In this document: one piece after another, positions 23,660 through 35,121 of the stretch
Position numbering within the stretch: the first letter of the stretch is position 1
Layout of the letters: every line of letters starts with the position of its first letter
Origin: Coptis chinensis
Taxonomy: Eukaryota > Streptophyta > Magnoliopsida > Ranunculales > Ranunculaceae
NCBI GenBank assembly: GCA_015680905.1
Contig: CM027385.1
Span: 79,815,501-79,879,500, forward strand
Direction: 5' to 3'
DNA length: 64,000 nucleotides
Translations under genes and position numbers: made by a program
Notes under the pieces: generated by a model
The model's input: only the letters and a program-made list of their open reading frames with translations
Told to the model about the DNA's origin: nothing
Database searches by the model: none

Positions 23660-26273
23660 TAGGCATTATCAACAATTACGAGTTTATCCCCACCAATAGG
23701 AGCTGCCACATGCTGGATTATCTACATTGCATTTATAAAACACAAAATTCTCCCTACAAAAAAGAGATACATAAATTGGATTATCTACTTCAATTAAGAC
23801 TTATTACAAGTACTCTTACTTAATAAATTGTAGGGTTGGTTAAGTTACAATCTCTCTCTTCACTTGCAAATTGTGAAAATTTGATTTTTCCAATCGTTAA
23901 TTTTTTCTACTAATCTTTTTTTAGTATGAAATGCGAACAAAGACTTGATTTAAGATGCATCTTTTCTTATTGAATTTGTCTCTTGGATCCATTATAGTTA
24001 TATATATGATTTGCATCATATGTTTTAAACTCGAGGAAAATTATATAATGGAATATGATTTGCATCATTGTTTAAGCTGGAGGGAGCATATATAACATAG
24101 CTCTTTGAAACCTGGATTGGCACAGTCTAGATATAAAAATTACTACAATAATGTTAAAAACATTTGTATGATAATAGGCATTCGGTTGAAAAATATTATT
24201 ACAGTAGAGATATTTTCATATTGTGAGATTTGTTTATGTCATATCAGGTAGACATGACTTGACTAAGAAACCCTAATCTCCAACGTGTAAATGTTATAGT
24301 CAATATTAACATCTATTTCTTCGAGCAAGAAATTGCTCTACAAGCTAATTTTAAATAAGATTTATACTATCTAGTTTGAAAATCAGTCGTTAGGACATAT
24401 TTAAACATATAGTTATATTTTTTTTTTTTAAAAACATATTTTTATTAGATCTTAATAACAAATAAAAAAATATTGGACTTATTAAGTTGATAAGTTACCA
24501 AGTTTGGCCTTAAATGTTTTTAATCTCTATCTCTCATATTTTTCTATCTTCAAAACTCAATCTATCTTCTTTCTCCCTCATCAAAATCACAATTTCTTAT
24601 CTATTTCTTTCTTATTCAACCATATGATCAAACTCGTATTTCTCTATCCCGATTTCTTTGTCTTTCCTTTTAATGGGACTATGGAATCACAATCATTATC
24701 GGAAAAAAAAAAACTAAAAAAAAAAACACATCGATCCATATAATTTTAGTATTGTGCATGTTTCAATAAGTTTCATTAAAACATGTATATAGATTTGTTA
24801 TGATGAAGAAAATTAATAAAGGATGTAAGAATATTTAATCATGCGAAGTGTTTTCTATAAATTATTGTTTTTTTTTTCTTTGCTTGAATTGAACTTCACA
24901 AATTATGCAAAGATAGTTTTTTCATACCAAGTCAAATTAATTTGTATGCACAAATGTCTACGTGGTATATGGTATATAGAGTGGCGGTATGCAAAATAAA
25001 TTTTGGGATTTTACGTTAAAGTTGAAGATTGATTGATTATAACAGTTAATGCAAAGATGATCCAAGTGTTTCGTCCTCTTGTTTTTCAATTTTAGAGAGG
25101 TTTTTTGGTTCTCATGTTTGGAATATTTGAGTGCGTTGAGTCTCTAATTTTAGTGAAGGATTAAAACTACAAAGTAGTCATCAATTATGTCATTATTTAT
25201 TATTATTTTTTTAACCAAAATTCTATAGCAACACACACTTTTAAACCCGAATGAGTGAACAAACTGATGTGGCACTCATCAGGCGTGTATTTCTCCAAGA
25301 AGTATTGCAAATCAAGGTCTCTCTGCTTGCCACGTCAGTGTGTTCACAAGTTTCGGTTCATTTTTTGTGTTGTTGTAGAAAGACTCTTTTTTTAATGTGG
25401 GTTTCCAATTTATTATTTTGGAATAATGTCCTATACAACTTTATCCTCTCGTCTCTGTTAAAAGTTGGGCATATTTATGGTAGCCAACATGAACATACAT
25501 ACAGTGACACACGTAAGATCTTTACAACAAATGCAACGATGAATGCAATATTGCACTAGTTGACAAGTTGATTTTACCTGACATCGACAAAAATAATGCA
25601 ATAAACTAGATTCAATCAATAGAGGTTTGTCTTCACATGAGTGGATTTAACTCTCCACCTCTTTCTATTTATCCATTTTTTTTTTTTAAGTGGTGATGTT
25701 TACGTAGCCTTAATTTAAGAATCTAAAAGTAAGCTAAGTAGTTTTAGTATAACTCAATCATCAAAAATCTTTCTCACTAGTTTTATTTGAACAATTCTAG
25801 TTGTAATGTCATCCTTGTCTTAAGTTGGAACGAACCCTTACTCTAACAATACACACGAAGAACGTGAGTAAATAACTTGAGTGTTGGTACGAAAACGGAT
25901 AAAGAAACTTCAAATCTTTACCCCGCAAAAGTGCTAACATCAATAGACTTGCTAGTGTTAACTTGGAAGTATATAGTTAAAAATGTAATTTTTTTACTAC
26001 CCCCAAGTCCATTTCCTAAGACGCTAATATATGTTTACTTCCCATCTGACTTAATTGTAATATGCAACCTTCATCTGATGGGCAATTCTTAAGTTCTCTT
26101 AAGTTATACTCACTGATTATTTTTAAGATAAGGTCCCCCAGCCAATACAAAACAATGTCAGAGATATTCAAAAAGGATCCCACTTGAACACAGTATAAGC
26201 TCGTTGTATAAACCATTGCCTAAAATCCAACTCACTGAATTTTTTTAATATAAACAATGGTTGTTATAACAAT
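23660..26273. other. Gene-poor AT-rich stretch
   Basis: Nothing with recognisable coding, RNA or element identity. A short direct repeat of ATATGATTTGCATCA occurs at about 24004 and 24054. A/T homopolymers are frequent. Confidence 0.45.
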
Positions 26274-26411
26274 ATGACTATTCTGAATGTGAAGTAGTAC
26301 AATTGAAGAAACTATTAGTCCCTTTTCTGCCTCCATCAACAACATGAGTATTCTGAATGTTAGTAGTACAATTGAAGAAACTATTAGTCCCGTTTCTGCC
26401 TACATCAGTCG
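26274..26411. repeat. 70-bp tandem duplication
   Basis: Two adjacent copies of a unit containing ATTCTGAATGT, AGTAGTACAATTGAAGAAAC and TATTAGTCCC with a 70-bp period (26274-26343 and 26344-26411). Only a few bases differ, so it is a fairly recent local duplication. Confidence 0.8.
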
Positions 26412-26565
26412 ATGCTTAAAACTGATCAACGCCAAAAGGAACACTACATTGCATGGTCTAACTCCAGTAGCACCAATTGTTAAGACTCCCAAGGACATAA
26501 ATAGTACTCCAAATTCAGCATTTGTGCATTTTGTAGTAGCAGTTTTGTGGATGTTATTTCCTCCC

Positions 26566-26865
26566 TCATGAGGTATTGTTGCTGAAAGGCACACCTTTCG
26601 GTAAGTGACGTTGGTCATGAGGGACGATCATTGAGAGCTGATGAAGGATACCATCATCAAAATTTTGACAATAACTATACAGATCATAGCTAAATTGCAT
26701 ACTCTTCATGTTAGATTTACCGAATTGTCTCCATTGTGACTTGAACCTCCAAAATAACCGCCATACAGCAGTCACTCCATCCCACCAGCTAATTGTTTTT
26801 TTTTGTTGTACACGGCCAAGAGTAACTGCATTCCCTTCACCTGTGAGTCTCCTTTCCCATGTCAT
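26566..26865 (-). CDS. Small plant protein with YSYCQNFDDG motif, unassigned
   Basis: A 99-residue frame from the first in-frame ATG at 26865. A central Trp/Arg-rich block (SWWDGVTAVWRLFWRFKSQW) is followed by MQFSYDLYSYCQNFDDG. The Y-D-x-x-S-Y-x-x-N-F-D-D-G pattern reminds me of a group of small plant-only proteins annotated as Avr9/Cf-9 rapidly elicited or uncharacterised, whose biochemical role is unknown. No signal peptide or membrane span is evident. It could be a functional intronless gene or a remnant. The match is by memory of the motif only. Confidence 0.45.
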   Translation of the reverse strand: MTWERRLTGEGNAVTLGRVQQKKTISWWDGVTAVWRLFWRFKSQWRQFGKSNMKSMQFSYDLYSYCQNFDDGILHQLSMIVPHDQRHLPKGVPFSNNTS

Positions 26866-26919
26866 GAATATAATACGATCTTCTTCATACTTCCCATACT
26901 CAAGAGGCTCCCACACTCA

Positions 26920-27625
26920 ACTTCTCACACACATGCAGCTGCTTTAAGTTATATAGCCAACTCAAAAGAATGTGATACTAGAGCTACATATATATTACTA
27001 CCACTATCAATGTTCACTAAAACTTGCTATGCAATATTCTAAGTAGAAAGGATATTATGCTGACTTGAGTGAGTGAAAGAGCAAATATACGTTTCTATAG
27101 AGAATGGAATGATGAGCTATCCATAACGATACGGCACACATCTGTGCATATCTCTAGACATGTTTATGCAAAGATCCTCGAGGTTCACAATCAGAGCGGA
27201 GTTTAGAAGAGTAGGACTAAGTTAAAGCTCCAAGTGAAGCAACATTAGTAGTGGCAAAGAACATTTTTAAAGGGGATCTTTCCATTTGTTACTTTCAATA
27301 GTCATCTAAGCATAAGTGGAGCAAAAGTAAGCTGAAATATCTCCGTGATTATTTCTTGCCAAAAATCATAATCATAACTTTGTTCTAGACTTCTTTTCCT
27401 AGAAAAATGTCTGGGATTAACCGATGAAAACTGTGGAACTCATTTTATTAATTGAGAACTGAAAGATAGACTTTAAAACAAGGGAATGTGTACATCTTCA
27501 TAAGTAGAGGTGCAAAATAAGTACTTTTACCATTTGATTATCTTTAAGAAAAAGATTTGAACAAATGGAATGATCCGAAGAAAGGAAATCACAAATTCAC
27601 AATTGATGTAAGCATAGCAAATAAA
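26920..27625. other. Intergenic stretch, no gene seen
   Basis: No coding similarity or repeat was recognised between the small NFDDG-motif protein and the LEA D-34 remnant. Confidence 0.45.
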
Positions 27626-28085
27626 CTATCTTACAAAACTGCATTGCCTGAGCTGTCCAATAATCTCCACATCTTGTTGGGTTACCGGTTTGTCATTAGG
27701 CAACATGGCACTTGCATCCTATAGATAGCTAGAATATCAGTAAGTCTCCTTATATAGACCCTTTAAACAATGTATAATTATGATTTAAGTTGATATAAAC
27801 ACAATTTTTACCATAAGGGCATCAGCAAGCTTTGTTTTGCATTCATAGTTGCCGCAGATTGAGCCATGGCGCCTACACCACCAGGAGTGATGACATTACT
27901 ACGGGTTGCTCTAACCTATTCTGCTTGAATCGTTGCTCTGATCGACTGGCTTATCACTTGCTATTAATGTAGTTGCTTCGAGTGCTTCTCCAATGCTTAT
28001 TTTCATTGAAGTCGATCTATCTTCTAGTGATTGGTTGCCATTGCGAAGCCCATACAGATAAGGTTCTGTTGCCGAACCTCTCTGC
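27626..28085 (-). pseudogene. LEA D-34 / seed maturation protein (SMP) pseudogene
   Basis: Conceptual minus-strand pieces match the SMP domain of D-34 late embryogenesis proteins: MKISIGEALEATTLIASDKP, then VRATRSNVITPGGVGAMAQS with AATMNAKTKLADALM, an apparent intron (27719-27811, GT...TAG), and DASAMLPNDKPVTQQDVE. Known D-34 proteins have ITIGEALEAT, PGGVAASAQSAA and KLPADKPVTREDAEGV at these places. The frame shifts and meets a stop around 27915-27945, between the DKPVDQS block and the VRATRSNV block. The N-terminal SMP repeats are not visible. It is best read as a decayed, partial copy just downstream of the VDAC gene. Confidence 0.65.
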
Positions 28086-28763
28086 TTTCAAGACTAGTAC
28101 TATCTGAAATGACATTAACAGGAACCGTCAAACTTGATTAGGGGGATAGATTCTGCAAGTCGTCCTTCTCAACGAATAATTGTATTCCCCATTAAATTGG
28201 AACCTTGAAGATGCATGGCATATAGGCACCATGTCTCTAAAAAAAAAACGGCACCAATCTTCCTGCCCTCAATTGTGTTTCTAGTATCGTATCCATAGTT
28301 TGGTATTTTTCATCAGATTATATTACTTCAACGTATTAAATACTTTTCTGCTCGGTGGACCATTTATCAAGAAAAGATATAAGTCGAGAGGGAGATAAAT
28401 CGAGACAGTATAGTAAAAGCTAATTGCCAATTTGAAGGTCATATGAAAGATCCACGTGGGAGAAACCCCAACCAATAGTGATCTACGTGGATCACTCCTT
28501 AACATAGAAAGTGCCACCTAGGAAAGAAAATATCCACCTAAGATGTACTCTTCTTTAATATAGAGAGAGAGGTGATATAGGCCCTTCACATTGGGCCAAA
28601 AACTTATAAGGTAGGGTAGCGTACTCCCAAATGAATTTCAAACAAAATTGGGTTCTACAACTACATCAAATATCGACCAAAATCCACCAACTTTCAAAAA
28701 ATCTTTCAGGTATAATACACACATTGGGTACCAAAAATTGACTTCTTGAAACGTCGATCCATT
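28086..28763. other. Downstream region of the VDAC gene
   Basis: Holds the VDAC 3' untranslated region and spacer. No further gene was seen. Confidence 0.4.
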
Positions 28764-31700
28764 TCAAGGCTTGAGAGCCACGGCAAGTCCAAGCCTAGGA
28801 GGTGCACTGATGGCTTTAGAATCATATTCTGCAGAAAACGTTATATGTGACTTGGGTCTCCACTCTCGCTGGCATACCACCCCAACTATCCCATTGTTCG
28901 AAATGCGTGCTTTTATCAATGTAGAAGGATCAATAGCATGTGAGCTTCCAAAGGTGAAAGTATTTTCATAGGTCGTAAATTTGTGAGTCATCTCAGCAGC
29001 AATAGTAGAACCATTAATTGGCACAGACTGAATGAAAGACAACTTCAAGGTCTCTCCTTTATCAGCCCTACATCACCCAAATATGTAACATAAGTTGCAA
29101 AGTCCTACATATAGCCCAATCTGACAGATAAATACATGAACAATAATTAGACTTAACTTCCCTACATTGACTAGATGTTGATAAATCACAGCACTCGATA
29201 TCATCATTTATCAAAACCATTTTATGAATTCAGCTTTATGGCCAGGGTAAAAGGGTAAGGACAATGAAGACCCATCTGATAATAGCATGTGGCAATCCTG
29301 ACATATCAACTTGGCTGTCCAAATTCCAAATATGTTGTCTTACCATGTCCTTCTGACAGTGCCACAGATCTAGGAAACTTTTCTAGCCAAGATCCAGGAG
29401 GATATCTCAAGGTGGACCTTGGGATCTGATGTTGCATATAGAAGAATAACAATTTTGGGAGAAAACAATGCATATAAGTATTTACCATAATAATGTTACA
29501 AGTAACTTCATATAAACTAATAATTGGTCATAGACATAACATGCAAATGACTCTGGTTGACCAATAACTATTCGGCCCTTTAGATATTAGTCAAACCCAG
29601 AAATCCATCCCACTAAAAAAATGCAAACTTAAAACTCATCAAAGAGTTAATAAGTAGGGGAAGAAAAAGGAGAGAGAATGGTGTACATACAGAACAAGAG
29701 CAGCAGAAAGATCCGGCGTATTTAACCCTATCCCAACATTGTACTTGGTGAAGGAGGCAGTCGAGGTGTCAAATCCAACTTCACCACCAAGGCTATGCTG
29801 TTTGCTTCCAATGGCTGCAGCAAACTCCAGAAACGGGGAAGGAGTCAAGCCAATGCTGGAATTTATGGTTGCATGATGATGAAGGTACTGCAAATCCAGC
29901 TGATAGCAGACACACGTAAAAGAAAAGAAATGTGTTTTAGTAAACTACAGAAGTTCTGATAGCAAAACTTAAGAGAACCTCGTAAGATTCAACTGAACAA
30001 ATGTTAAGAGACAACATGAAACATTTTTTAGTAACAACAATGCTATCATCAAGGACTGGACCATCTATTGGTTCTGACTTCTGAGTACCAAGCTTTTTTT
30101 AAGCTATTGATAAGATAATTTAATTATATTGATACAAAAAAGTCGAGATAATCTACAACAGAAATTGTTAACTTTGCTAGAGTTATCACAATCAACTAAC
30201 CTTGACAGACTTATGATCAGGTATTTTAAAGCTGAGTGCCGCCTTGGTAGATGGAACGATTTCATTCACAGTTACGGTTGTTGATACCTGCGAGTATGCG
30301 TAGTTAGTAACCTAAGCAATTAATGCTTGTGATCTTATACCACACGAAAAACACATGGCAAAGTCCAAACAATAGCATGAGCATGCAGAAATTGACAACG
30401 AACCAACAAAGACATACAAAAATTATAAAAAAAGATTTGGCAATTCTATTGAGAAATCTCAACTTACATTAGAACAGGTATCAACTTTAACATCCACTGT
30501 CGTACCACTGCTCTTGTATTGCGTGCTAATATCACCGACAAAAATTTGATCCCTCACCGAACCAGCAGCAGTGACTAACTGCCACCAAAGAAATACTTTG
30601 TACTTGGTAAAAGGGATAACTAATATAGAACTGAGTGATCCGTACATTATTTCAGTTAGGATGTCTTCTGAAAAGGTGTCGATAAATTGCAAGTATCTTG
30701 TACTTAATCTGTAAAGTTGAGGGTTAAAAAGAAGATATTACGAATCTTTTGATACTAAGTGGTCCACTTTAGCTTAGATGCACTTAGAGGAGAATTTCTT
30801 CTCTTGCTAATTTAATTGGATAGTTATGATAAATTTCATGGAAAAGGACAAGGAAAGGCTAATTTGAAAAGATTTGTATTCACATCAGATGGCATTTACC
30901 AACATATACGTCTATATGGATATTTTTGGAGACTATGGAAATTATTTTTGGAGAGTAATGTAAGATTTGATTGGTATGTGCATCTCTATCCCATCCTCTT
31001 TAGTTGTCATAAGTTCTCCACACCTAGATAAATAGTATCAGCTCCCCACCTCTTCAGACCACCAAGTCGGGAGAACCTGCTTCTTAATATATCTTTTTTT
31101 AAGAACTTAAAAAGCTTAAAAGTGTGAATAAATATGTACCAATCCACTGTCGCTTGGAATTGTTAGAATGAACTTGTTATCAAAGTTATAGTCTTTGGTC
31201 AAAACATCTGCACAGGAAACAGAGAATTATTTAAAGATGATAGATAAATCGGAATCTCTAATGAACTAGATCGATAAATGTGATAGGGAATCAGCTTAGA
31301 CTGACTAATTGTGGAGAAAAGATTCAGGTATGGAAAGAACTAGGAGCTTATTGCCACACCATATCATCCTTGTAGGCTGTAGCAGTAAACTAAATCAATA
31401 TATGTGATATAGACTCAGCATAGACTAAATAATCTGAGTAATATATAGTATGCTTACTTATTTCCATGTCGCATTACCCTAGTTCTGTTAGTCTTCCATT
31501 AACACTTCTCAACTTTATATTCTTTTAAAACTATGATTTGACCAATTCTTAGGTATTCTAGTCATCTTTTTAGCACATTCACATCTATAATAAATAACAA
31601 GTTGTGGTCTAGAGGAAACAATCTTATCAAGTTTTGAGATTTTTCCTGAGGAACAATACAGAAAATATCAAGGTTCTAGTCAAGTGCTCTTTTATTAAAA

Positions 31701-33394
31701 ATGCGTGATTAATCATGATGCAATTCACTAGATTGACGACTTTGTCAGATCAGCCGAAAAATTCTCTGCTATATTTCTCTTGATGATGTTTTCTTTTTTG
31801 GCAGAATAGTATCTGAATTTCATTAGCTGAGCCAGGCCCAATCTGTTGCTCAAATGAGGACATCAGGATGTCCTCACCTCACGACTTGATGTGCGGATCG
31901 ATTTGGTTTAATTTTTAAGTTCTGCAATCCTCATGGCCTCATCCGCCACCAATGTTCTTGAGGGATGAGAACAAGGTGGAAATGCCTATTCAATTCTTGA
32001 TTACTTTAAGCTAATCTCTAAAGGATTTAAATAGCAATGTGGCACATCATTATTGATTATTGCTAGAAGCATATCCAATTTTTTGTGTTATAAAGGGTAT
32101 TCATGATCCGTGACAAAATGAACTTATGCTCAAACTCCGAACAGTTCTGCTATGACTAAATCTCTTATATTTATGGTGGAACTTATACCGAAGATGTTAA
32201 TACAAGAATCCAAGACACTAACCTTTTACTCTTTTTCCAATGTCGGAAAATGGAGCTGGGCTGCTGGGCATTCCAAATTTAACTGAAGACTTATTCTGCA
32301 ACCAGTTAAAAATACAGTTAGCACACAAGAAACAAGCACTACAATATCAAATGAAGTGGGAGACTAGTCACTAAACTTCATATGATCATCACTTACACCT
32401 ATCCTTATTACTGAATAAACATGCTCTTTCCATATAACATAAATGAAATGACAACTATAATTAGAAAAATATAAACATCTAAAACTACCACATACCACTC
32501 AACAGTTCATTTTACAGAAAATAATGGTGTTCAGTTTTTACAATAATAATATATTCTTTTAAACAATTTTTGTGCCAAGTGGCATTCAATACAAATGTTC
32601 TCTTTGATTTGATAATATTTAGATTCTCTTGGAGATCATTCACAGAACACGTTTTTATAGGCTAGATTCTCTTGTAAAAAATAGCCTAAATAACCGTAAT
32701 CATAAATGATATGAGCAAAAAAGACGCTTAAATAAGGGAGGGGGAACAATGTGACAGTGGTACAAGAAAAAGGCTATATAACTCTACATTTCCTAAATTG
32801 AGCACACAAATATAAATACAAGAATCCTTAGTTTTAGCCTTCCTAAACTAAAAATCAGTTTATTGATAAATACAACCACACTTAATGTAAAAAGTAAACC
32901 CGCAATGGCTTCAGCATCTTTTTTTAAAAGAAGTTCTAGTCTAAAGTAAACTAAACCTCTCTACAAAATGGACTTGCTTAGCCTATCATAGTGGCTCAAC
33001 ACTACGAAATATTTGTCAGTCCAAAAGAGAAGTAAAGCTACAATTGGTAACTATTTCCTCTACCAAAAGTCGTAAACGCAAACCCCTTCAAAACTTGCTT
33101 CCCATTTCACAACTTCCAAGCCTACATGAACTTGTGACGTCAGAGCTACAATTACTACCAGGTAATACCCACATTCTAATTACTTCCACCCCATTTCTCA
33201 AAATCAAAATTTCTACAACACCTTTAATTCCAATTTCTTCCACACACTATATATATTTTAACATTGAAATTAAGCAATTTGAGAACATACCCAAGTTTAA
33301 TGGCTTACTAAAAAGTAATAACAAAGGCAATTCAATCAATCAAATAGCAAAAAAAAAAAGTTTGTTTACTTACTGAAGATAGTGTTGTTGCCAT
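28764..33394 (-). CDS. VDAC: Voltage-dependent anion channel (mitochondrial outer membrane porin)
   Basis: Nineteen-strand beta-barrel that passes metabolites through the mitochondrial outer membrane. Minus-strand exons: 33374-33394, 32223-32295, 31140-31207, 30468-30578, 30201-30287, 29691-29899 and 28764-29067, giving 873 nt and 290 residues with every junction canonical and in phase. Landmarks are SSPAPFSDIGKRVKD (N-terminal helix), LSFKIPDHKSVKLDLQYLH, GGEVGFDTSTASFTKYN, VCQREWRPKSHITFSAEYD and the usual C-terminus LGLAVALKP. Odd: a seven-codon first exon puts MATTLSSNKSSVKFG ahead of the normal start; Met16 in exon 2 would give the standard length of about 275. The segment corresponding to the GLKK region of plant VDACs reads AAGSVRD. 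It is divergent from the basic-secretory-protein gene, with a repeat between them. Confidence 0.92.
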
Positions 33395-33399
33395 TTGAT

Positions 33400-33500
33400 G
33401 ATGAAGCGTTTGACAACAACAACAACAACAAGGAAAAGCAGGTCTTTACTACTACTACTACTCTGTTGTTGTTGTTGTTGTCGTCGTCGTCACTTTGTAG
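33400..33500. repeat. Trinucleotide-rich stretch at the VDAC 5' end
   Basis: AAC, TAC/CTA and GTT/CGT trinucleotide runs lie just upstream of the VDAC start codon, probably within its leader or core promoter. Confidence 0.7.
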
Positions 33501-33549
33501 TACACAGCTAGATTTTCAATTTCATTTTTTTAGGGTTTATTGTAATCAT

Positions 33550-34075
33550 AATTTCGCGACATTCCGTGAACGATATTTTCAAAATTCGGCATGAAATATA
33601 TCTTGTGGTATTCTCGGGACGATATTTTGGGCCCTTGAAATATTTTAGTGTTTGTGGCAAGGCCCAAAATATCGATATCGATGAATATATCGGTGTACCC
33701 AAAAACCGATATATATCGGATATATCGGATATTTCGGATATATCCATTTTTTTGGTAACTAGTCCAAACTATTTAAAATATCGGAAATATCGGATATATC
33801 GGAAATATAATATCGGAAATATCGGATATATATCGGAAATATATTGGAAATATCGGATTTATATTTTAAAATTGTCAAAAAGTCAACCGATATATATCGA
33901 TTATATCGGAAATATCGATTATATCGGGCGATATAAAGTTTCATATCGGAAATCCGATATATATTTATATTCGGTGGATATATGTCAAATATCGATGTTA
34001 AAAAATAAATATAAATCGGATATATCGGCGATATTTTGGTCCATGGTTTGTGGTACTCTATACTGGAAATAATTA
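33550..34075. repeat. Dense ATATCGGA repeat, about 0.5 kb
   Basis: Short units of ATATCGGA/TATATCGG and their reverse forms fill the stretch. It is bounded on the left by a TTTCGCGACATT / CGATATTTTCAAAATTCGGC block and on the right by GCGATATTTTGGTCCATGG. CGATATTTTGG also recurs near 33620. This looks like a dispersed transposon-like repeat with subterminal short repeats, but I did not find a target duplication. It separates the VDAC and basic-secretory-protein genes. Confidence 0.6.
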
Positions 34076-34689
34076 TTTTAGACACATTTAGGTTTCTAAA
34101 TTATTATTTTTTATTAGGCGATTCAAGACAAAATAAGTTATTTATTATAATATATATTGTGGGACTATTAAGTACATCATATTAAATTCTAGATACTTTA
34201 CGTTATTTAACTTGAAACTAAAAAAAAACGCGTTTTTTTCTCCTCTTTTAAAAACAAAAAAAAAAATGTTATTGATTTATTTTCCAATAATTTACCTCTC
34301 TAGCAACATTTATCTCACCAATAAACATGCATGAACACTTGTTTTTTATTTGAATTAACTATACAAAAACAAAAATAATGAGGATGAATATCAACCTAAT
34401 GAGGATGAAGAAAAAAATTCAAAATCAAAATTTGATGAATGAGAGAATTCAAAAGATTACTTTATTTTATCTAGCCTAAGTCTCAATCAACAACTAATGA
34501 TTTTGAATTCAGAACAAGATCATGTGTTGTTTCATTTTATTATTATGGCGAAAACTTTAGTTAGTTATGAGGTATGAGAGTGTTTTTATGGGTATGTTTA
34601 TGATCACCCATATTTTTAGTTTGAACTTAATTTGATAATTATTATTATTATTATTTTATTGGCAAACCTATTTTAAATGAGATTAGTAA

Positions 34690-34830
34690 CTCTTTTAGAG
34701 GGTTAAGGCAGACTCACACCGATTACATTGAAGGAATCTAGTCCGAAGACTTACATTGCCCGAAGACTCATCAACCCCTCTCCCGTGAAAAAAGGGGTAC
34801 ACAACCAATTGAGCTAGAAGCTCTTGTAAT
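34690..34830 (-). mobile_element. Possible tRNA-derived SINE
   Basis: Read on the minus strand, GCTTCTAGCTCAATTGG looks like a tRNA A-box region (TAGCTCAATTGG at 34805-34816), with a weak B-box-like GGTTGATGAGTC about 40 bp on. No poly-A or T tail and no target duplication were established. It could also be chance similarity. Confidence 0.3.
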
Positions 34831-35121
34831 TTGATAATTATAATGGACTTAAAAGTTAAAAGTTAAAACTGCCCAATGTACATTCATTGTCATGCTTAAT
34901 TATGAACCTTAATTGGTCCTAAATCATCATAAAAAACAGAAAAAGATCAATAGTTGATAGTTGATTGGAACAGTTAGACAATTCCAACCCCACATCATAA
35001 CACACAAAAACAACAATTGGTCACTGGAAATTTCAAACCAATAATTGAGCTGCCTAACATTTTCCTTTACAAAGTTTATTCTATTATTATTATTATATTC
35101 CTCATTTCCTTGACATTGGAG

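Noticed and set aside
26866-26916. Longer start for the small NFDDG-motif protein
   Set aside because: It would begin at GTG; the first in-frame ATG is at 26865.
33566-34072. 168-residue open frame rich in Ile, Tyr, Ser and Asp
   Set aside because: It is a translation of the ATATCGGA repeat (periodic DIS/KYR residues) and not a gene.
35017-35121. N-terminal extension of the BSP homologue before ATG 35122
   Set aside because: The extension begins at TTG, not ATG. The first in-frame ATG is 35122, which also gives a sensible membrane-anchor topology.
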